From the NCBI GenBank assembly GCA_002238555.1, contig MPMO01000014.1:22327-86326 (forward strand): a stretch of 64,000 nucleotides of DNA, given 5' to 3'. Numbering within the stretch: the first letter of the stretch is position 1; each line of letters begins with the position of its first letter. The position numbers and the translations under genes are program-made. The DNA is from Caldilineaceae bacterium bin34. GTDB taxonomy: Bacteria > Chloroflexota > Anaerolineae > Caldilineales > Caldilineaceae. The notes below the pieces were generated by a model. The model had not been told where the DNA came from, did not search any database, and was given only the letters and a program-made list of their open reading frames with translations. Below are positions 18,328 to 28,490 of the stretch, in pieces.

Positions 18328-20373
18328 GTGACCCACACCAACCGCCTGATCCACGAAACTTCGCCCTACCTTCGGCAACATGCCCACAACCCGGTGGACT
18401 GGTATCCCTGGAGCGAGGAGGCGCTGGCCGCCGCCAAGGCCAACGACCTGCCGATCTTCCTGAGCATTGGCTACAGCGCGTGCCATTGGTGCCATGTCAT
18501 GGAACGGGAGAGTTTCGAGGACGCGGATACGGCGGCAGTGATGAACGCCGGCTTCATCAACATCAAGGTCGACCGGGAGGAACGTCCGGACCTAGACGCC
18601 ATCTATATGGAGGCGGTGCAGCTGATGACCCGGCAGGGCGGCTGGCCGATGAGCGTGTTCCTCCTGCCTGACGGCACGCCGTTCCACGGCGGCACCTACT
18701 TCCCGCCGATTCCCCATCAGGGCATGCCCAGCTTCCGGCAGGTCCTCCAGGCCGTTTCCGATGCGTACGGCCAGCGCCGCTCCGACCTGACGGAACACGG
18801 CCGGAAGCTGGTCGCACTCATGCAGTCCTCGCAGGACCGGACACCGGGCGATGCGGACATGCCGGCCGCAATTCTGGACAAGGCCGTCCGTCAACTGCGC
18901 AATACATTCGACAGCCAAGCGGGCGGGTTCGGGGGCGCGCCCAAGTTCCCCCAGCCGATGACCCTGGATTTCCTTCTGGCCTGTAGCTGGGAACAGCAGA
19001 ACCTGGCCGACCGCCACATGGCCGAGCACACCCTGACCCGGATGCTGAACGGAGGCATCTACGACCAGTTGGGGGGCGGCTTCCACCGCTACAGCGTGGA
19101 TGCGGTGTGGCTGGTGCCCCACTTCGAAAAGATGCTGTACGACAACGCCCAGTTGATGCGCACCTGCCTACATGCCTGGCAGCTGACCGGCCACAGCGAC
19201 TACCTGCGCGTGATCAACGAAACCTTTGAATGGCTGCGGCGGGAGATGACCCATCCAAGCGGCGGCTTTTTCAGTGCCCAGGACGCGGACAGCGAAGGCG
19301 AGGAAGGCAAGTTCTTCGTGTGGTCGCTGGAGGCAATCGAGGAAACACTGTCCGAGGAGGAGGCACGCGTCGTCACCACGGTGTTTGGCGTTACGGAGAA
19401 CGGCAACTTCGAGGGCCACAACATTCTCCACCGTCCCATGGCACCCGAGGAGGCATGCCGGCGACTGCGCATGCAGCCGCGCAAGATGCAGTCCGCCCTG
19501 GATCAGGCCATGCAAACCCTCTTCGAGGTTCGGGAACAACGGATACATCCCGATACGGACGACAAAATCCTCTGCGAGTGGAACGGACTGATGATCCACG
19601 CCCTGGCCGAATGCGGTTCGGTGCTGGGCAATCCGGACATGCTGCAGGCGGCCCGCAGTGCCGCGGACTTTGTCTGGAACCACATGCGGAGCCCGGACGG
19701 CACGCTGCTCCGCACCTGGAAGGACGGCACGGCGCACCTGCGCGGGTACCTCGAGGACCACGCCGCCTACGGGCGTGCACTGCTGGCCCTGTTCGAGGCG
19801 GACGGGAACATGGAGTGGCTGACACGCGGCCGTGCGATCACGGAGACGATGCTCGCGGAGTTCGAGGACCAGGATGATCCCGGAGGATTTTTCCAGACGG
19901 GCCATAGCCACGAGACGCTGGTCATGCGACGCAAGGACATCCAGGACAACGCCATCCCCAGCGGCAACAGCATGGCGGCCGAACTCCTGATCCGGCTGGC
20001 TTGGGTCACGGATGAGCCCAGGTACCGGGCGTCCGCCCAGCGGGTGTTCCAGCTTGCGGGAAGTCTGCTGTCAGGCTACCCGACAGCCGCCGGCCGCATG
20101 CTCGCCGCCTTGCAGGCCTGGCAGGCTACTCCCCAGGAAATCGTCATCACCGGCGATCCCACCGATCCGGTCAAGGCGGACTTGGCAAACCAGGCACGAC
20201 GCATGTACCACCCGAACCGGATCGTGGTGGAGGTGGAGCCGGACCATGGATCCGATCTGCTTCTCCTGGCCGGAAAGTCCATGCCGGATGGTCAACCCGC
20301 GGCCTGGATCTGCCAAAACCGAACCTGCCAGGCACCGGTTCACACGGTGCAGGAGCTGCTGGCCAGCCTTTGA
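18328..20373 (+). CDS. DUF255 thioredoxin-like protein (YyaL/SPATA20 family)
   Basis: 681 aa, the usual length for the family. The N-terminal thioredoxin-like domain starts [21 protein letters not shown] (conserved NPVDWYPW) and carries the CxxC-type active site in [24 protein letters not shown] and [14 protein letters not shown] follow. The remainder is an (alpha/alpha)6 toroid-like region with [25 protein letters not shown] and the C-terminal [15 protein letters not shown] role in redox or sugar metabolism is often suggested, but the activity is unproven. The GTG at 18328 is chosen because conserved sequence begins there; a GGAAG lies 11 bp upstream. Confidence 0.92.
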   Translation: MTHTNRLIHETSPYLRQHAHNPVDWYPWSEEALAAAKANDLPIFLSIGYSACHWCHVMERESFEDADTAAVMNAGFINIKVDREERPDLDAIYMEAVQLMTRQGGWPMSVFLLPDGTPFHGGTYFPPIPHQGMPSFRQVLQAVSDAYGQRRSDLTEHGRKLVALMQSSQDRTPGDADMPAAILDKAVRQLRNTFDSQAGGFGGAPKFPQPMTLDFLLACSWEQQNLADRHMAEHTLTRMLNGGIYDQLGGGFHRYSVDAVWLVPHFEKMLYDNAQLMRTCLHAWQLTGHSDYLRVINETFEWLRREMTHPSGGFFSAQDADSEGEEGKFFVWSLEAIEETLSEEEARVVTTVFGVTENGNFEGHNILHRPMAPEEACRRLRMQPRKMQSALDQAMQTLFEVREQRIHPDTDDKILCEWNGLMIHALAECGSVLGNPDMLQAARSAADFVWNHMRSPDGTLLRTWKDGTAHLRGYLEDHAAYGRALLALFEADGNMEWLTRGRAITETMLAEFEDQDDPGGFFQTGHSHETLVMRRKDIQDNAIPSGNSMAAELLIRLAWVTDEPRYRASAQRVFQLAGSLLSGYPTAAGRMLAALQAWQATPQEIVITGDPTDPVKADLANQARRMYHPNRIVVEVEPDHGSDLLLLAGKSMPDGQPAAWICQNRTCQAPVHTVQELLASL

Positions 20374-20465
20374 CGCATGGGTAGGCCGGAATTCAACCGG
20401 GTACGCCCGCGGTCCATGCAGTGGTGCGGATCCTTCGGAAGCCCAAACTACAACGCCGTACCGGC

Positions 20466-21356
20466 TCAACCCTTGATGCCCGACATGATCACGCCGCGGA
20501 TGAAGTAGCGCTGCAGGATAAAGAACAGAATCAGCGAAGGCATCATGGAAATGACGGATCCCGCCATCAGCAGATGTTCGGTGGGTTCGCCGCGTTGGGC
20601 CACGTTGGCCAGAATCTGGGTACGCAGAAACATCAATCCCACCGACACCGTGTAGTTGGTCATGCTCGTGAGATAGATGAGCGGCCGCATCAGTTCGTTC
20701 CAGGACCCCTGAAAGAACAGAATGGACAGGGTGATCATCACCGGCACCGACAGCGGTACCAGAATGCTCCGAAAGAAACGCATGACATGGCACCCGTCGA
20801 TCTTGGCGGCATCGCTCAAGTCGCGCGGAATGCTCAGGAAGAACTGGCGAAACAGGAAAATCGCGAACGGACCGCCCCCAAACCAGTCGGGCAGGAACAG
20901 AGGCCAGAAGGTGTCCACCATCCGCAGTTCATTGAAAATCAGGTAGGTGGGGATCAGGGTCACTTCCATGGGCAGCATCATGGTGGACAGCATGAGGATG
21001 AAAATGGCCTGCCGGCCCCGGAATCGGAAGTGGGAGAAGCCGTAGGCAACCAGTGAGGCCGTCAACACCCCTCCCACCGTCGAGGCAACCGTGATGACCG
21101 CGGTGTTGCCCATGAACCGGAAAAAGGGCAGGACTTCATTCACCTCCAGGAAGTTGCTCCACCGGGGCGCAGGGGGAAACCACAGGGGTGGAATGACATT
21201 CAGCTCGATGGGCAGCTTGAGGGCACTGGACACCGCCCAGAACAAGGGAAAGCCAAACATAAAGGCCAACACCACCGTCAGGATGTTGGTGAAGACATCC
21301 CATGCCTGGATGGGACTGCGTGCGCCTCTGGCAGTCGCGGCGTCACCTGCTGTCAT
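20466..21356 (-). CDS. Carbohydrate ABC transporter permease, CUT1 MalG-type
   Basis: 296 aa. Six hydrophobic segments, the EAA loop SDAAKIDGCHVMRFFRSILVPL, and the C-terminal ending QRYFIRGVIMSGIKG typical of MalG-like permeases. The ATG at 21356 overlaps the stop of the partner permease by 4 bp, and sequence upstream in this frame has no family character. It works with the MalF-type permease and the binding protein encoded upstream. No ATPase is in the cluster, so it must share a general MsmK/MalK-type ATPase encoded elsewhere. Confidence 0.95.
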   Translation of the reverse strand: MTAGDAATARGARSPIQAWDVFTNILTVVLAFMFGFPLFWAVSSALKLPIELNVIPPLWFPPAPRWSNFLEVNEVLPFFRFMGNTAVITVASTVGGVLTASLVAYGFSHFRFRGRQAIFILMLSTMMLPMEVTLIPTYLIFNELRMVDTFWPLFLPDWFGGGPFAIFLFRQFFLSIPRDLSDAAKIDGCHVMRFFRSILVPLSVPVMITLSILFFQGSWNELMRPLIYLTSMTNYTVSVGLMFLRTQILANVAQRGEPTEHLLMAGSVISMMPSLILFFILQRYFIRGVIMSGIKG

Positions 21357-22282
21357 GAGGCCCGGTTGTCCGTTTCGCCCTCGTAGTGCACCCAGCCACC
21401 GCTGAACTTGAACTGGATCAGGGTGAACACCAGCACGATGATGAACAGGAGCCAGGCCAGGGTCGAGGCGTATCCCAACTGCCAGTGGCTGAAGGCCTGC
21501 GTGAACAGATGCAGGACGTAGAAGTAACTGCCGTAGAAAGGCCCTCCCTGGGTGGAGACGTACACGGCCCCGAAAATCTTGAAGGCGGCAATCAGCCCCG
21601 TGATCAACACGAAAAACAAGGTGGGGCTGAGCAGGGGCAGCGTGATGTGGCGAAAGCGTCGGCCCCGGCCTGCGCCGTCCACCTTGGCGGCATCGTACAT
21701 TTCGCCCGGCACGTTCTGCAGACCCGCCAGCAGGATGATCATGGTGGGGCCGCCGGCACTCCACAGGGCCAGCAGGATGAAGGTGGGCTTGACCCAGGTG
21801 CGGGAATTGAACCAGCCCGGGCCTTCGACCTCAAACAGTTTCCAAAGCCATCCGTTGATCAGGCCGTAGTCGGGTTGGAAGATGTAGAGGAAGAGGAAGG
21901 TGGCCGACACCACCGGCACAATGGAAGGCAGGTAATAGATGGTTCGCCATACGGCGCGGCCCGGAATTTTGCGATCAAGCAGCAATGCCAGTATCAGCGA
22001 CAGGCATATCCCGAGGGGCACGGCCACGCCCACGTAATACAAGGTGTTCCAGAGCGACAGGCCAAAGAGGTCATCCTTGGCAAACGCCTTGACGTAGTTG
22101 GCCAGCCCCACCCAAGCCGGTTTCAGTGGAAAGGCATATTCCGTGAAGCTGAAATACAGGGACACGAGCATGGGGCCGGCCGTGAACAGCAGGAAGCCCA
22201 ACACCCAAGGGGAAATGAGCAGAAATCCCCAGAACTCCTCAATGCGTCCAACCCGGCCGCGGGAACGGTAACGAGCAAGCAT
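21353..22282 (-). CDS. Carbohydrate ABC transporter permease, CUT1 MalF-type
   Basis: 309 aa. It begins with a cytoplasmic basic segment and FWGFLLISPWVLGFLLFTAGPM, the usual first helix. FRHITLPLLSPTLFFVL follows the EAA loop region (MYDAAKVDGAGRGRRF). It ends in a short cytoplasmic tail overlapping the MalG-type gene. Membrane channel partner for uptake of a mono- or oligosaccharide; the ligand is unknown. Confidence 0.95.
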   Translation of the reverse strand: MLARYRSRGRVGRIEEFWGFLLISPWVLGFLLFTAGPMLVSLYFSFTEYAFPLKPAWVGLANYVKAFAKDDLFGLSLWNTLYYVGVAVPLGICLSLILALLLDRKIPGRAVWRTIYYLPSIVPVVSATFLFLYIFQPDYGLINGWLWKLFEVEGPGWFNSRTWVKPTFILLALWSAGGPTMIILLAGLQNVPGEMYDAAKVDGAGRGRRFRHITLPLLSPTLFFVLITGLIAAFKIFGAVYVSTQGGPFYGSYFYVLHLFTQAFSHWQLGYASTLAWLLFIIVLVFTLIQFKFSGGWVHYEGETDNRAS

Positions 22283-22366
22283 GTTGAACCAGGCAGGGCC
22301 CGCGGGACGCCACCGAAAAGCTTACGGCGTCCCGCGGACCAATGTGCCGAGGCGATGGAACAGTAA

Positions 22367-23716
22367 TCAGGCGGCTTCGACGGGAGGCATGTCCAGAATG
22401 GCCTGGATCGCCTCCTGCAGCCGCTCACAGCCTTCCTGGGCACTGAGCTCGTTCAGATAGATGCCCTCCAGCAACGGAGCCGTGGCCTGAATCACTTCCG
22501 AGTCACGACCATTGTGGGGAGCGGGGAACGGCTTGACATCCTGGAGCACCTGGAAATGGGGAATGATCAGGGGATCGCTGGCCACTCTCGGATCCTCAAA
22601 CACGTCGTAGCGCAATCCGGGCTCGCCAATGCGGCCGATGCCCTCGACGCCCACTTCCTGACTCGACAGATACTTGATCCACTGGAAGGTCTCGTAGGGA
22701 TGTTCGCTGGAACTCCAGATGGGGAAGTTGTTGCATCCGGCGAATCCACCGCGTTTCCCGGTGGGACCCTTGGGACCGGGAACCAGCCTGAAAGTCAGAC
22801 CTTCAGGCGTAATGTCGCCCAGATAGGCCCCTTCCCACACACCCGAAAGCGCCGTCGCCAGTTTGCCGGACGACCAAAGCTGCTGCTTGGCCGCGGAATC
22901 AGCCATCACCGGCAACGCTTCGACCTCGTGATACATGTCCTGAATCCACTGCATGCCGGCAACCGCGCCGGGTTCGGCCCAGGTGGCCTGGGAGCCGTCT
23001 TCGTTCAGGGGCCATCCGTCATGCGCGGAAACCAGCGTGAGATTGGCCTGGTACCAGGCGCCAAACCAAATGCCCCAGCTGTCCGACTTGCCGTCGTCGT
23101 CCGTATCCCGGGTCAACTTGGCCGCGGCGTCTCGCAGGTCGTCGTAGGTCCAATCCTCCGTGGGCAGATCCACGCCCGCGTCCGCGAAAATTTCGGGCGC
23201 AAAGTAGAGGCCGGCATGACCGGCATGGCCATTCACGGGCAGGGCGAAGAGCTTGCCGTTCACCCGGTTGGAACTGAGCGGCCCTTCGATGAAGACGGAC
23301 AGGTCGTAGTCGTCCAGGGCCACGAACTCGTCCAGTTCCTGCAACAGCCCGCGGGTGGTGAACTTGCTCATCCCGAAGTGGGAGGCATGTCGGAAAGCGT
23401 CGCCTGCGGTCCCGCCTGCGATGCGGGCCATGATGGTTTGGTCGTACCCCTGCGGGATGACATCCACGGTGACCTGTATGCCTTCCTGTTCCGCGTTGAA
23501 GCGGTCAGCCAATTCCTTGCGGTATTCCAAATCCTGAACCACGTTGCGGTCGAACATCACTATCTCGACGACCGCTTCATCTGCCGGTGCCATCCCGGCG
23601 GCATCACTCGATGGAGCGGCCGGTGTCGCCGGTACACAGGCCATCAACGCCGATGTGGCACCAACGCCAGCCAGCCCACGCAGGAAACCGCGTCTTGACA
23701 TTCTCTTGGTATTCAT
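22367..23716 (-). CDS. Sugar ABC transporter substrate-binding lipoprotein (SBP family 1), Tat signal
   Basis: 449 aa. The N-terminus MNTKRMSRRGFLRGLAG has a twin-arginine motif (SRRGFLR) and is followed by a hydrophobic stretch and a lipobox-like ALMAC, indicating export in folded form and lipid anchoring. Family-1 pattern: ADRFNAEQEGIQVTVDV, then RNVNGKLFALPVNGHAG-like hinge blocks, and DTDDDGKSDSWGIWFGAW. The ribosome-binding site is GGGAG ahead of the ATG at 23716. First gene of the importer operon; the permeases follow at 85 bp and by overlap. Confidence 0.95.
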   Translation of the reverse strand: MNTKRMSRRGFLRGLAGVGATSALMACVPATPAAPSSDAAGMAPADEAVVEIVMFDRNVVQDLEYRKELADRFNAEQEGIQVTVDVIPQGYDQTIMARIAGGTAGDAFRHASHFGMSKFTTRGLLQELDEFVALDDYDLSVFIEGPLSSNRVNGKLFALPVNGHAGHAGLYFAPEIFADAGVDLPTEDWTYDDLRDAAAKLTRDTDDDGKSDSWGIWFGAWYQANLTLVSAHDGWPLNEDGSQATWAEPGAVAGMQWIQDMYHEVEALPVMADSAAKQQLWSSGKLATALSGVWEGAYLGDITPEGLTFRLVPGPKGPTGKRGGFAGCNNFPIWSSSEHPYETFQWIKYLSSQEVGVEGIGRIGEPGLRYDVFEDPRVASDPLIIPHFQVLQDVKPFPAPHNGRDSEVIQATAPLLEGIYLNELSAQEGCERLQEAIQAILDMPPVEAA

Positions 23717-24276
23717 TGCGTCTCCCGTAACTTTGAAAGAACTGCCCCCAAGGATCGAAGATGCCGAACCTTGCGATTCAGCAACAGCACCATACAGTCA
23801 CGGGGCAGTGGCTCATTATGGCAGACCGTCACTGTCGCTGTGCGCGATCCCTTCCCATGACCGTGAACCTCAGGCAGCGGATGGCACCGAGGAGCCGGCT
23901 TCTGTATTTCGACCGGTTCGCGGACAGATTCCGGCTCCGCTTGCGGGACCGTCGCAATGGCGACCGGCAGAATGGTAAAGATTCGGCCAAGCCGGGAAGC
24001 TACCGGAGATCTAACAGCACCGTGGGCATGCGGCGGCAGTGGTGACAGTACCGGATCACCCAGGCATGGTGCAGCTTCCCGCACAGCCAGACCAGGCAGC
24101 GGGCGAGGGGGTCGATGCACAGACATGCCTGCCACAGCACGGGCCGGACTGCCGACAAGCAGCGGGCTGGAGCCCGAGCCTCGACGGTGCAAGATGAACC
24201 GGCCATGCGGCATCCGTGTGGACGAGGCCGACACCCTGTACGCGGGCGACAGCCAAGGCGCACCGCATCCGGACAC
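23717..24276. other. Intergenic region, 560 bp
   Basis: Lies between the cupin gene (same strand, upstream) and the binding protein. No gene with convincing composition is seen on either strand; the open frames are shadows. A CATAAT sequence on the minus strand around 23816-23821 could be a -10 for the binding-protein operon, but the -35 is poor. Confidence 0.4.
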
Positions 24277-24672
24277 TCAGACAACGTGCGGCCAGGGTGT
24301 CGGCCAGTGGTCCTCCACACGACGCGCTTCTTCGGCCCCGGGCCACGGCGGCATGGTGACGAAGACGAAGCGGAGGTCTTCGTCGCCTTTATTGCGGAAC
24401 TGGAAGTGCGTTCCACACTCAATAGTCAAGGCGATACCTGCCTCTACGTCGAGTACCGAATCCGCCCCCTCGCACCGTCGCCAGACCTGCCCCGTCCCGG
24501 CCAAGCAGTACCACGCCTCGTCGACCGTGGCGTGGACGACCGCCATGGAAACGGCATCCTGCGGCAGCGTGCAATGCACCATGCTGCCCTGAGCGACAGC
24601 CACCAGCTCGCGAATTTGCGAACCATCGGGCGCGACAACCGCCCTGACGTCCGCGAGACGCACGGCTTGCAT
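24277..24672 (-). CDS. Small single-domain cupin protein
   Basis: 131 aa. The beta-barrel signature is recognisable: VVHATVDEAWYCLAGTGQVW (the HxxxDEAWYxLxGxG type) in cupin motif 1 and IECGTHFQFRNKGDEDLRFVFVTMPPW in motif 2. Metal-ligand histidines are reduced relative to the consensus (His in VVHAT and GTHFQF). The ATG at 24672 has a GGAGG ribosome-binding site; the frame is open 24 codons further up. It is the third of three minus-strand genes (phosphatase-like, amidohydrolase, cupin) and may act on a sugar or small acid derived from the same pathway. Confidence 0.85.
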   Translation of the reverse strand: MQAVRLADVRAVVAPDGSQIRELVAVAQGSMVHCTLPQDAVSMAVVHATVDEAWYCLAGTGQVWRRCEGADSVLDVEAGIALTIECGTHFQFRNKGDEDLRFVFVTMPPWPGAEEARRVEDHWPTPWPHVV

Positions 24673-24740
24673 CAGGCATCCTCCGCCGGAATCACGTGCG
24701 TGGTGGAACATCCGTTCCCAGATCGTCTGCGCAGTCCACC

Positions 24741-26054
24741 TCAATGGGTCGCCTCTCGCCTCTGGAGTCTTGCAAAGCAGTCGTACTGGTTGCGGTGCAT
24801 CATCCGTTCGGCGTAGGCCATCGCCTCCCGTTCCGACAGATGACCCTCTTCAACTTCCCGCTGCAGCGTGTACGTGAGCCAGTACCTTGCCTGCATGGCG
24901 TAGGCATAGGATGCAATCGGCCAGGACGTGTCGGCCCCGAACACGAACACCTTGTTGGCCGGAACCGAGTGGATGGCGTGGCGCAGGAAGTTCGACGCAT
25001 CCAACGGGTTGATGCTCCAGGCCCAACACATGTCCACATAGGCATTGGGATAGTGCTTGGCCAGGGCCGCCAACTCCATCGAATACGGATAGGAGTTGTG
25101 CATGAGGACGAAGTCCGTGTCCGGATGGGCCGCCAGCAGTCCGCACAGGTGCTCGCAGGAGATGAAGTCCAGCGGCATGCGGCTGTGACCGGCGTAGTAG
25201 CCGGTGTGGATCTTGATTGGCAGCGAGTGCTCGGAAGCCAGACCGCTACACACATCCAGGAACCAGTCGCCCAGCAGATTGTGTTCCTCGGGGGTTAGCT
25301 CCTTGGGTGTTTTCAGGTACCGGTCCAGCAGACGGGCCGCGTCGTCCCTGTCCCGCTTTTGCCAGGCCAGGGTCCGGATATAGGCGTGTTGTGTCTTGCA
25401 GGCCACGGCCTCCGCCCCGAAGCGTTCAAACAGCTTGGCAACCGCGACCTCCGCCGATCGCAGATCCGTAACCGCCTCGCCCGTGAGCCGTCCAAGCGCA
25501 TCCGCATCCGGCTTGCCGACCACCAAGTCCCACAGCGAAATGTCGTAGAGGAAATAGTCCGGATCCTCCTCGTCGGTCACAATCTCCATCGTGAAGTCGT
25601 CAATCTGAACGTGATCCAGATGCGCGTCCTCCTGCAGGATTTGCAGGCGGGTCCGGGTTCGCATCAGCTCGGCATGGGTGCCCTGGGCGTCCGTCAGGGT
25701 TGCCGGAGTCAACTCCTCCAATCCGTAGAAGTGCTCGGCGGCCAACCGCACCCCCTCACCGTACCCGGTGTGCCGGCAACGGCTCCACGCTTCCTCCACT
25801 GCGCGAAAGCGTTCCGCCACGGATCCCGCCTCCGGATTGAACAGGTCGTCAACGGCCCCCGGACTGGCGCCGGCCACGACCAGGTCCGCGATCACGTAGT
25901 TCTCGAAGAGCGCCCCCAGGATATCCACCTTCTCCGGTGTGAAATCGGTATGGCGCTGCAGATGCTCATGGGTATCGCAGAGAGCTGTTTCAAGAACCTT
26001 GTGCACAAGGTCCGAGTTGCCAAGGGAGGACCAGCAGGAGAGGTTGGGTTTCAT
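24741..26054 (-). CDS. Amidohydrolase-superfamily protein
   Basis: 437 aa, TIM-barrel metal hydrolase. The N-terminal strand has CDTHEHLQR (the HxH-type metal motif, here THEH). Later IKIHTGYYAGHSR, VLMHNSYPYSMELAALAKHYPNAYVDMCW and FGADTSWP supply further His and the terminal Asp. The pattern resembles uronate isomerase-like and amidohydro_2 decarboxylase-like enzymes. Substrate unknown; given the linked sugar importer, a sugar acid or its lactone is a reasonable guess. The ATG at 26054 is preferred over the longer frame, which has low-complexity residues. Confidence 0.88.
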   Translation of the reverse strand: MKPNLSCWSSLGNSDLVHKVLETALCDTHEHLQRHTDFTPEKVDILGALFENYVIADLVVAGASPGAVDDLFNPEAGSVAERFRAVEEAWSRCRHTGYGEGVRLAAEHFYGLEELTPATLTDAQGTHAELMRTRTRLQILQEDAHLDHVQIDDFTMEIVTDEEDPDYFLYDISLWDLVVGKPDADALGRLTGEAVTDLRSAEVAVAKLFERFGAEAVACKTQHAYIRTLAWQKRDRDDAARLLDRYLKTPKELTPEEHNLLGDWFLDVCSGLASEHSLPIKIHTGYYAGHSRMPLDFISCEHLCGLLAAHPDTDFVLMHNSYPYSMELAALAKHYPNAYVDMCWAWSINPLDASNFLRHAIHSVPANKVFVFGADTSWPIASYAYAMQARYWLTYTLQREVEEGHLSEREAMAYAERMMHRNQYDCFARLQRREATH

Positions 26055-26110
26055 GGGATTCCTCGGCCAGGTGTGGGCGACTGGTTGCCTGATGTGAACT
26101 TGCGACGGGG

Positions 26111-28072
26111 TCAGCCTCCGCTGCCCGTGGACATGTCGAAACCTTCCCACAGGTCGCGGACAACCGTGCCCTGGGACTGCTGCGGCGGTTCTATCCCCAG
26201 GATGCGGCACAGCGTGGGGACCACGTCCGCCGCATGAATGTATCCCAGCTGATCGGTATTTCGTTCATAGTCCTGCTTGAGCCCGGGGCCTGCGATCAGG
26301 AACGACCCGAAGGTTGACGAAAATCCGTTGTCCGTGGGCAGAAAGCCGCCGTGGTGGGCACCGAACTCCAGCGGCGCCCCCACGTTGCCGCCGCCGACAA
26401 TGCCCTTCCATTGGGGATAGTAGCCGCTGACGTAGTCGTGCTCGTACACGAACACCACGTCGCCGCACTGGTCGCCCCACTGGCCCAGGATGTAGGCATC
26501 CCGCCGGGGCAGGGCGATGGCCACCACCGTTTGTCCGGTCTCCTCGTCCACCCAGGTGCGGAGGGCCGTCAGCAATTCCCTCTCGATGTCGTTGAACCTG
26601 TCCGAGCCGCGCTCGGCGTTGATCGTGATGTCAAAGCCGCGCCGCCGCAGGTACGCCTTGGTGCGAGTCCAGTCAATCTGGTCGTCAGAGAGCCGATCCT
26701 GATCCTCCGCCACCGCCGCAGGGCCGTCCCGCAACACCAGGAAACCCGTGTCGCAGAGGAACTTGCGTACGTTGACCACGCGCACGTCCGGGTAGGCCCC
26801 GTGGTCGGCCAGCACGCCGACGTATACGTCGTCCCCGGCCAGTTCCGCCTGGGTCTCCTGCATGCGGGCAATGATTCCGTCCCCGACCCGGTACGCCTGC
26901 CTGAACATCTCCATGTGCTCCTCCTTGCGGGCCGGATCGAAGCCGGGGCAGACCGGATCGACATCCGCCAGGTGGATGTGGTTCAGGTAGTCGTACAGGT
27001 GCCAGTGGCAGGTGAAGTAGACGCTGTCCCTTTCCGTCAGCATGTAGTGACCCACCTCCGCAAACCAGTGGCCCTGGTATGCGCACTCCTCCAGGGCCGT
27101 GGCGAAGTCGGTCATGCCCGAGGTGTAGGGGATCATCGAGGCATGTTCCTGGTACGGGCCGAACCGCTCCCGCAGCAGATCCTCCAGTTCCGGATCACCG
27201 TAGCTGTAGCCGTGCACATGGGTAATCTGGCTGCGATAGATCTTGAGGTGCTGGCCGCCGGGGTCCAGTTCCATGACCTTGAACCGCAGAGCGGCTTCGA
27301 TACTGCCGTCCGGAACCGCGAAGTCGTCCACCAGCCAGTCCGTCCATTCCCGGACTCCCACCGCGGCCAGGATGCGGTTGCCGTCCTTCTCGCGCGCCAG
27401 ATGAACCCGATCGTACTCCTCGGCGGACGCGGTCACCAACACGGAATAGCGCTGCGCGGTGTTGCCGAACCGGGACACGATCTCGACTTCCGTCTCCAGC
27501 GGAGGCTTGTGACTCGGCGGCAGATTCCGCCAGTCGACCGCCATGGTCAGACCGGCGATGCCCTGAATGCTCCTGGAACCGGCCACGGGGGCACCGTCAT
27601 GGCCAATCATGAAGTCGTCGCTGCCGGCACCTGTAACGTAGGCCTGGCAGGCTGCCACCTCGAACTCGGTGTGGGCATGGCCCGGATGGCCCAGCCCGTC
27701 CAGGATCGTGCTGGCCGCGGCACCTGAGGGGAAGGCTCCCGGGTAGTGCAGGGCCGTGCCCTTCAAGCCGGCCTGTTCCAGCGCGTTCCATATTCGGTCG
27801 GCCCGGTTGCTCCGCCCGTCGAAACTGTCGATGTCCTCACCCGAAGGCAGGCTGGTTTCCCAGGTGGACACCTGGTGGGTTCCCGTATGCGCCCCGGTGG
27901 ACAGCGTGGCCCAGTTGGTGGGCGTCCAGACCGGAAAGGAGCAGAAGGTCTGGTTGTGGGTGCCTTCCGCCATGAGACGGGCAAACGCGGGCAGGGAACC
28001 TTCCTGGGCGAAGTACCGAACCATCGGCAGAATGAGGCCGTCCATGCCAAATGCATACGCTCGTTTCACCAT
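26111..28072 (-). CDS. Alkaline-phosphatase-superfamily phosphodiesterase/nucleotide pyrophosphatase-like protein
   Basis: 653 aa. The N-terminus AYAFGMDGLILPMVRYF supplies the first metal Asp (FGMDG). PVWTPTNWATLSTGAHTGTH contains the catalytic Thr/Ser site with the usual PxxTxxxxxxxxTG pattern. LADHGA (GVLADHGAYPDVR) and HHGG (EFGAHHGGFLP) supply the remaining metal ligands. The family cleaves phosphate or sulfate esters. No signal peptide is seen, so it is cytoplasmic. GAGAGG precedes the ATG at 28072. First gene of the minus-strand run that continues into the amidohydrolase 56 bp downstream. Confidence 0.9.
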   Translation of the reverse strand: MVKRAYAFGMDGLILPMVRYFAQEGSLPAFARLMAEGTHNQTFCSFPVWTPTNWATLSTGAHTGTHQVSTWETSLPSGEDIDSFDGRSNRADRIWNALEQAGLKGTALHYPGAFPSGAAASTILDGLGHPGHAHTEFEVAACQAYVTGAGSDDFMIGHDGAPVAGSRSIQGIAGLTMAVDWRNLPPSHKPPLETEVEIVSRFGNTAQRYSVLVTASAEEYDRVHLAREKDGNRILAAVGVREWTDWLVDDFAVPDGSIEAALRFKVMELDPGGQHLKIYRSQITHVHGYSYGDPELEDLLRERFGPYQEHASMIPYTSGMTDFATALEECAYQGHWFAEVGHYMLTERDSVYFTCHWHLYDYLNHIHLADVDPVCPGFDPARKEEHMEMFRQAYRVGDGIIARMQETQAELAGDDVYVGVLADHGAYPDVRVVNVRKFLCDTGFLVLRDGPAAVAEDQDRLSDDQIDWTRTKAYLRRRGFDITINAERGSDRFNDIERELLTALRTWVDEETGQTVVAIALPRRDAYILGQWGDQCGDVVFVYEHDYVSGYYPQWKGIVGGGNVGAPLEFGAHHGGFLPTDNGFSSTFGSFLIAGPGLKQDYERNTDQLGYIHAADVVPTLCRILGIEPPQQSQGTVVRDLWEGFDMSTGSGG

Positions 28073-28490
28073 GGATGACCTCTCACTTCAATACAGATGG
28101 ATCCTGAATCGTCGCTCTCGGATCCGGGTGGCCGTCCTTCGCCCCCGGAACCCGCGAAGCAACCCATACCATTATCGCGGCCTGGCTCCCCGGCTCGGAC
28201 AGGACGGCTTGGATACGCTAACGGATGGCCAAGACACAGGATGCCAGCTGCCTGTGCATGTGTATGCGGGAACCCGGCCAGTACATGCATCCACCAGACG
28301 TTCACCCGCCGTATCCGTTGGTGACGTTGTGTCACGAGTTCCCATACTTTCGGATTTCCTGACACAATGGAAGAATCCGGGAACCGATGCCGTCCTCCAC
28401 GCAGCCCGCAGCATGGAGGCCTTGAACGAAAGGTCTCCCTTGTGATATCCCGCCCGCTTTGCTTTGCCAAACCAAGGAAACGATCCAGCC
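28073..28490. other. Divergent intergenic region, 418 bp
   Basis: Separates the minus-strand phosphodiesterase from the plus-strand class V enzyme and should hold two promoters. A GATAAT on the minus strand near 28168-28173 is the best -10 candidate. No conserved gene, repeat or strong hairpin is seen. Confidence 0.4.
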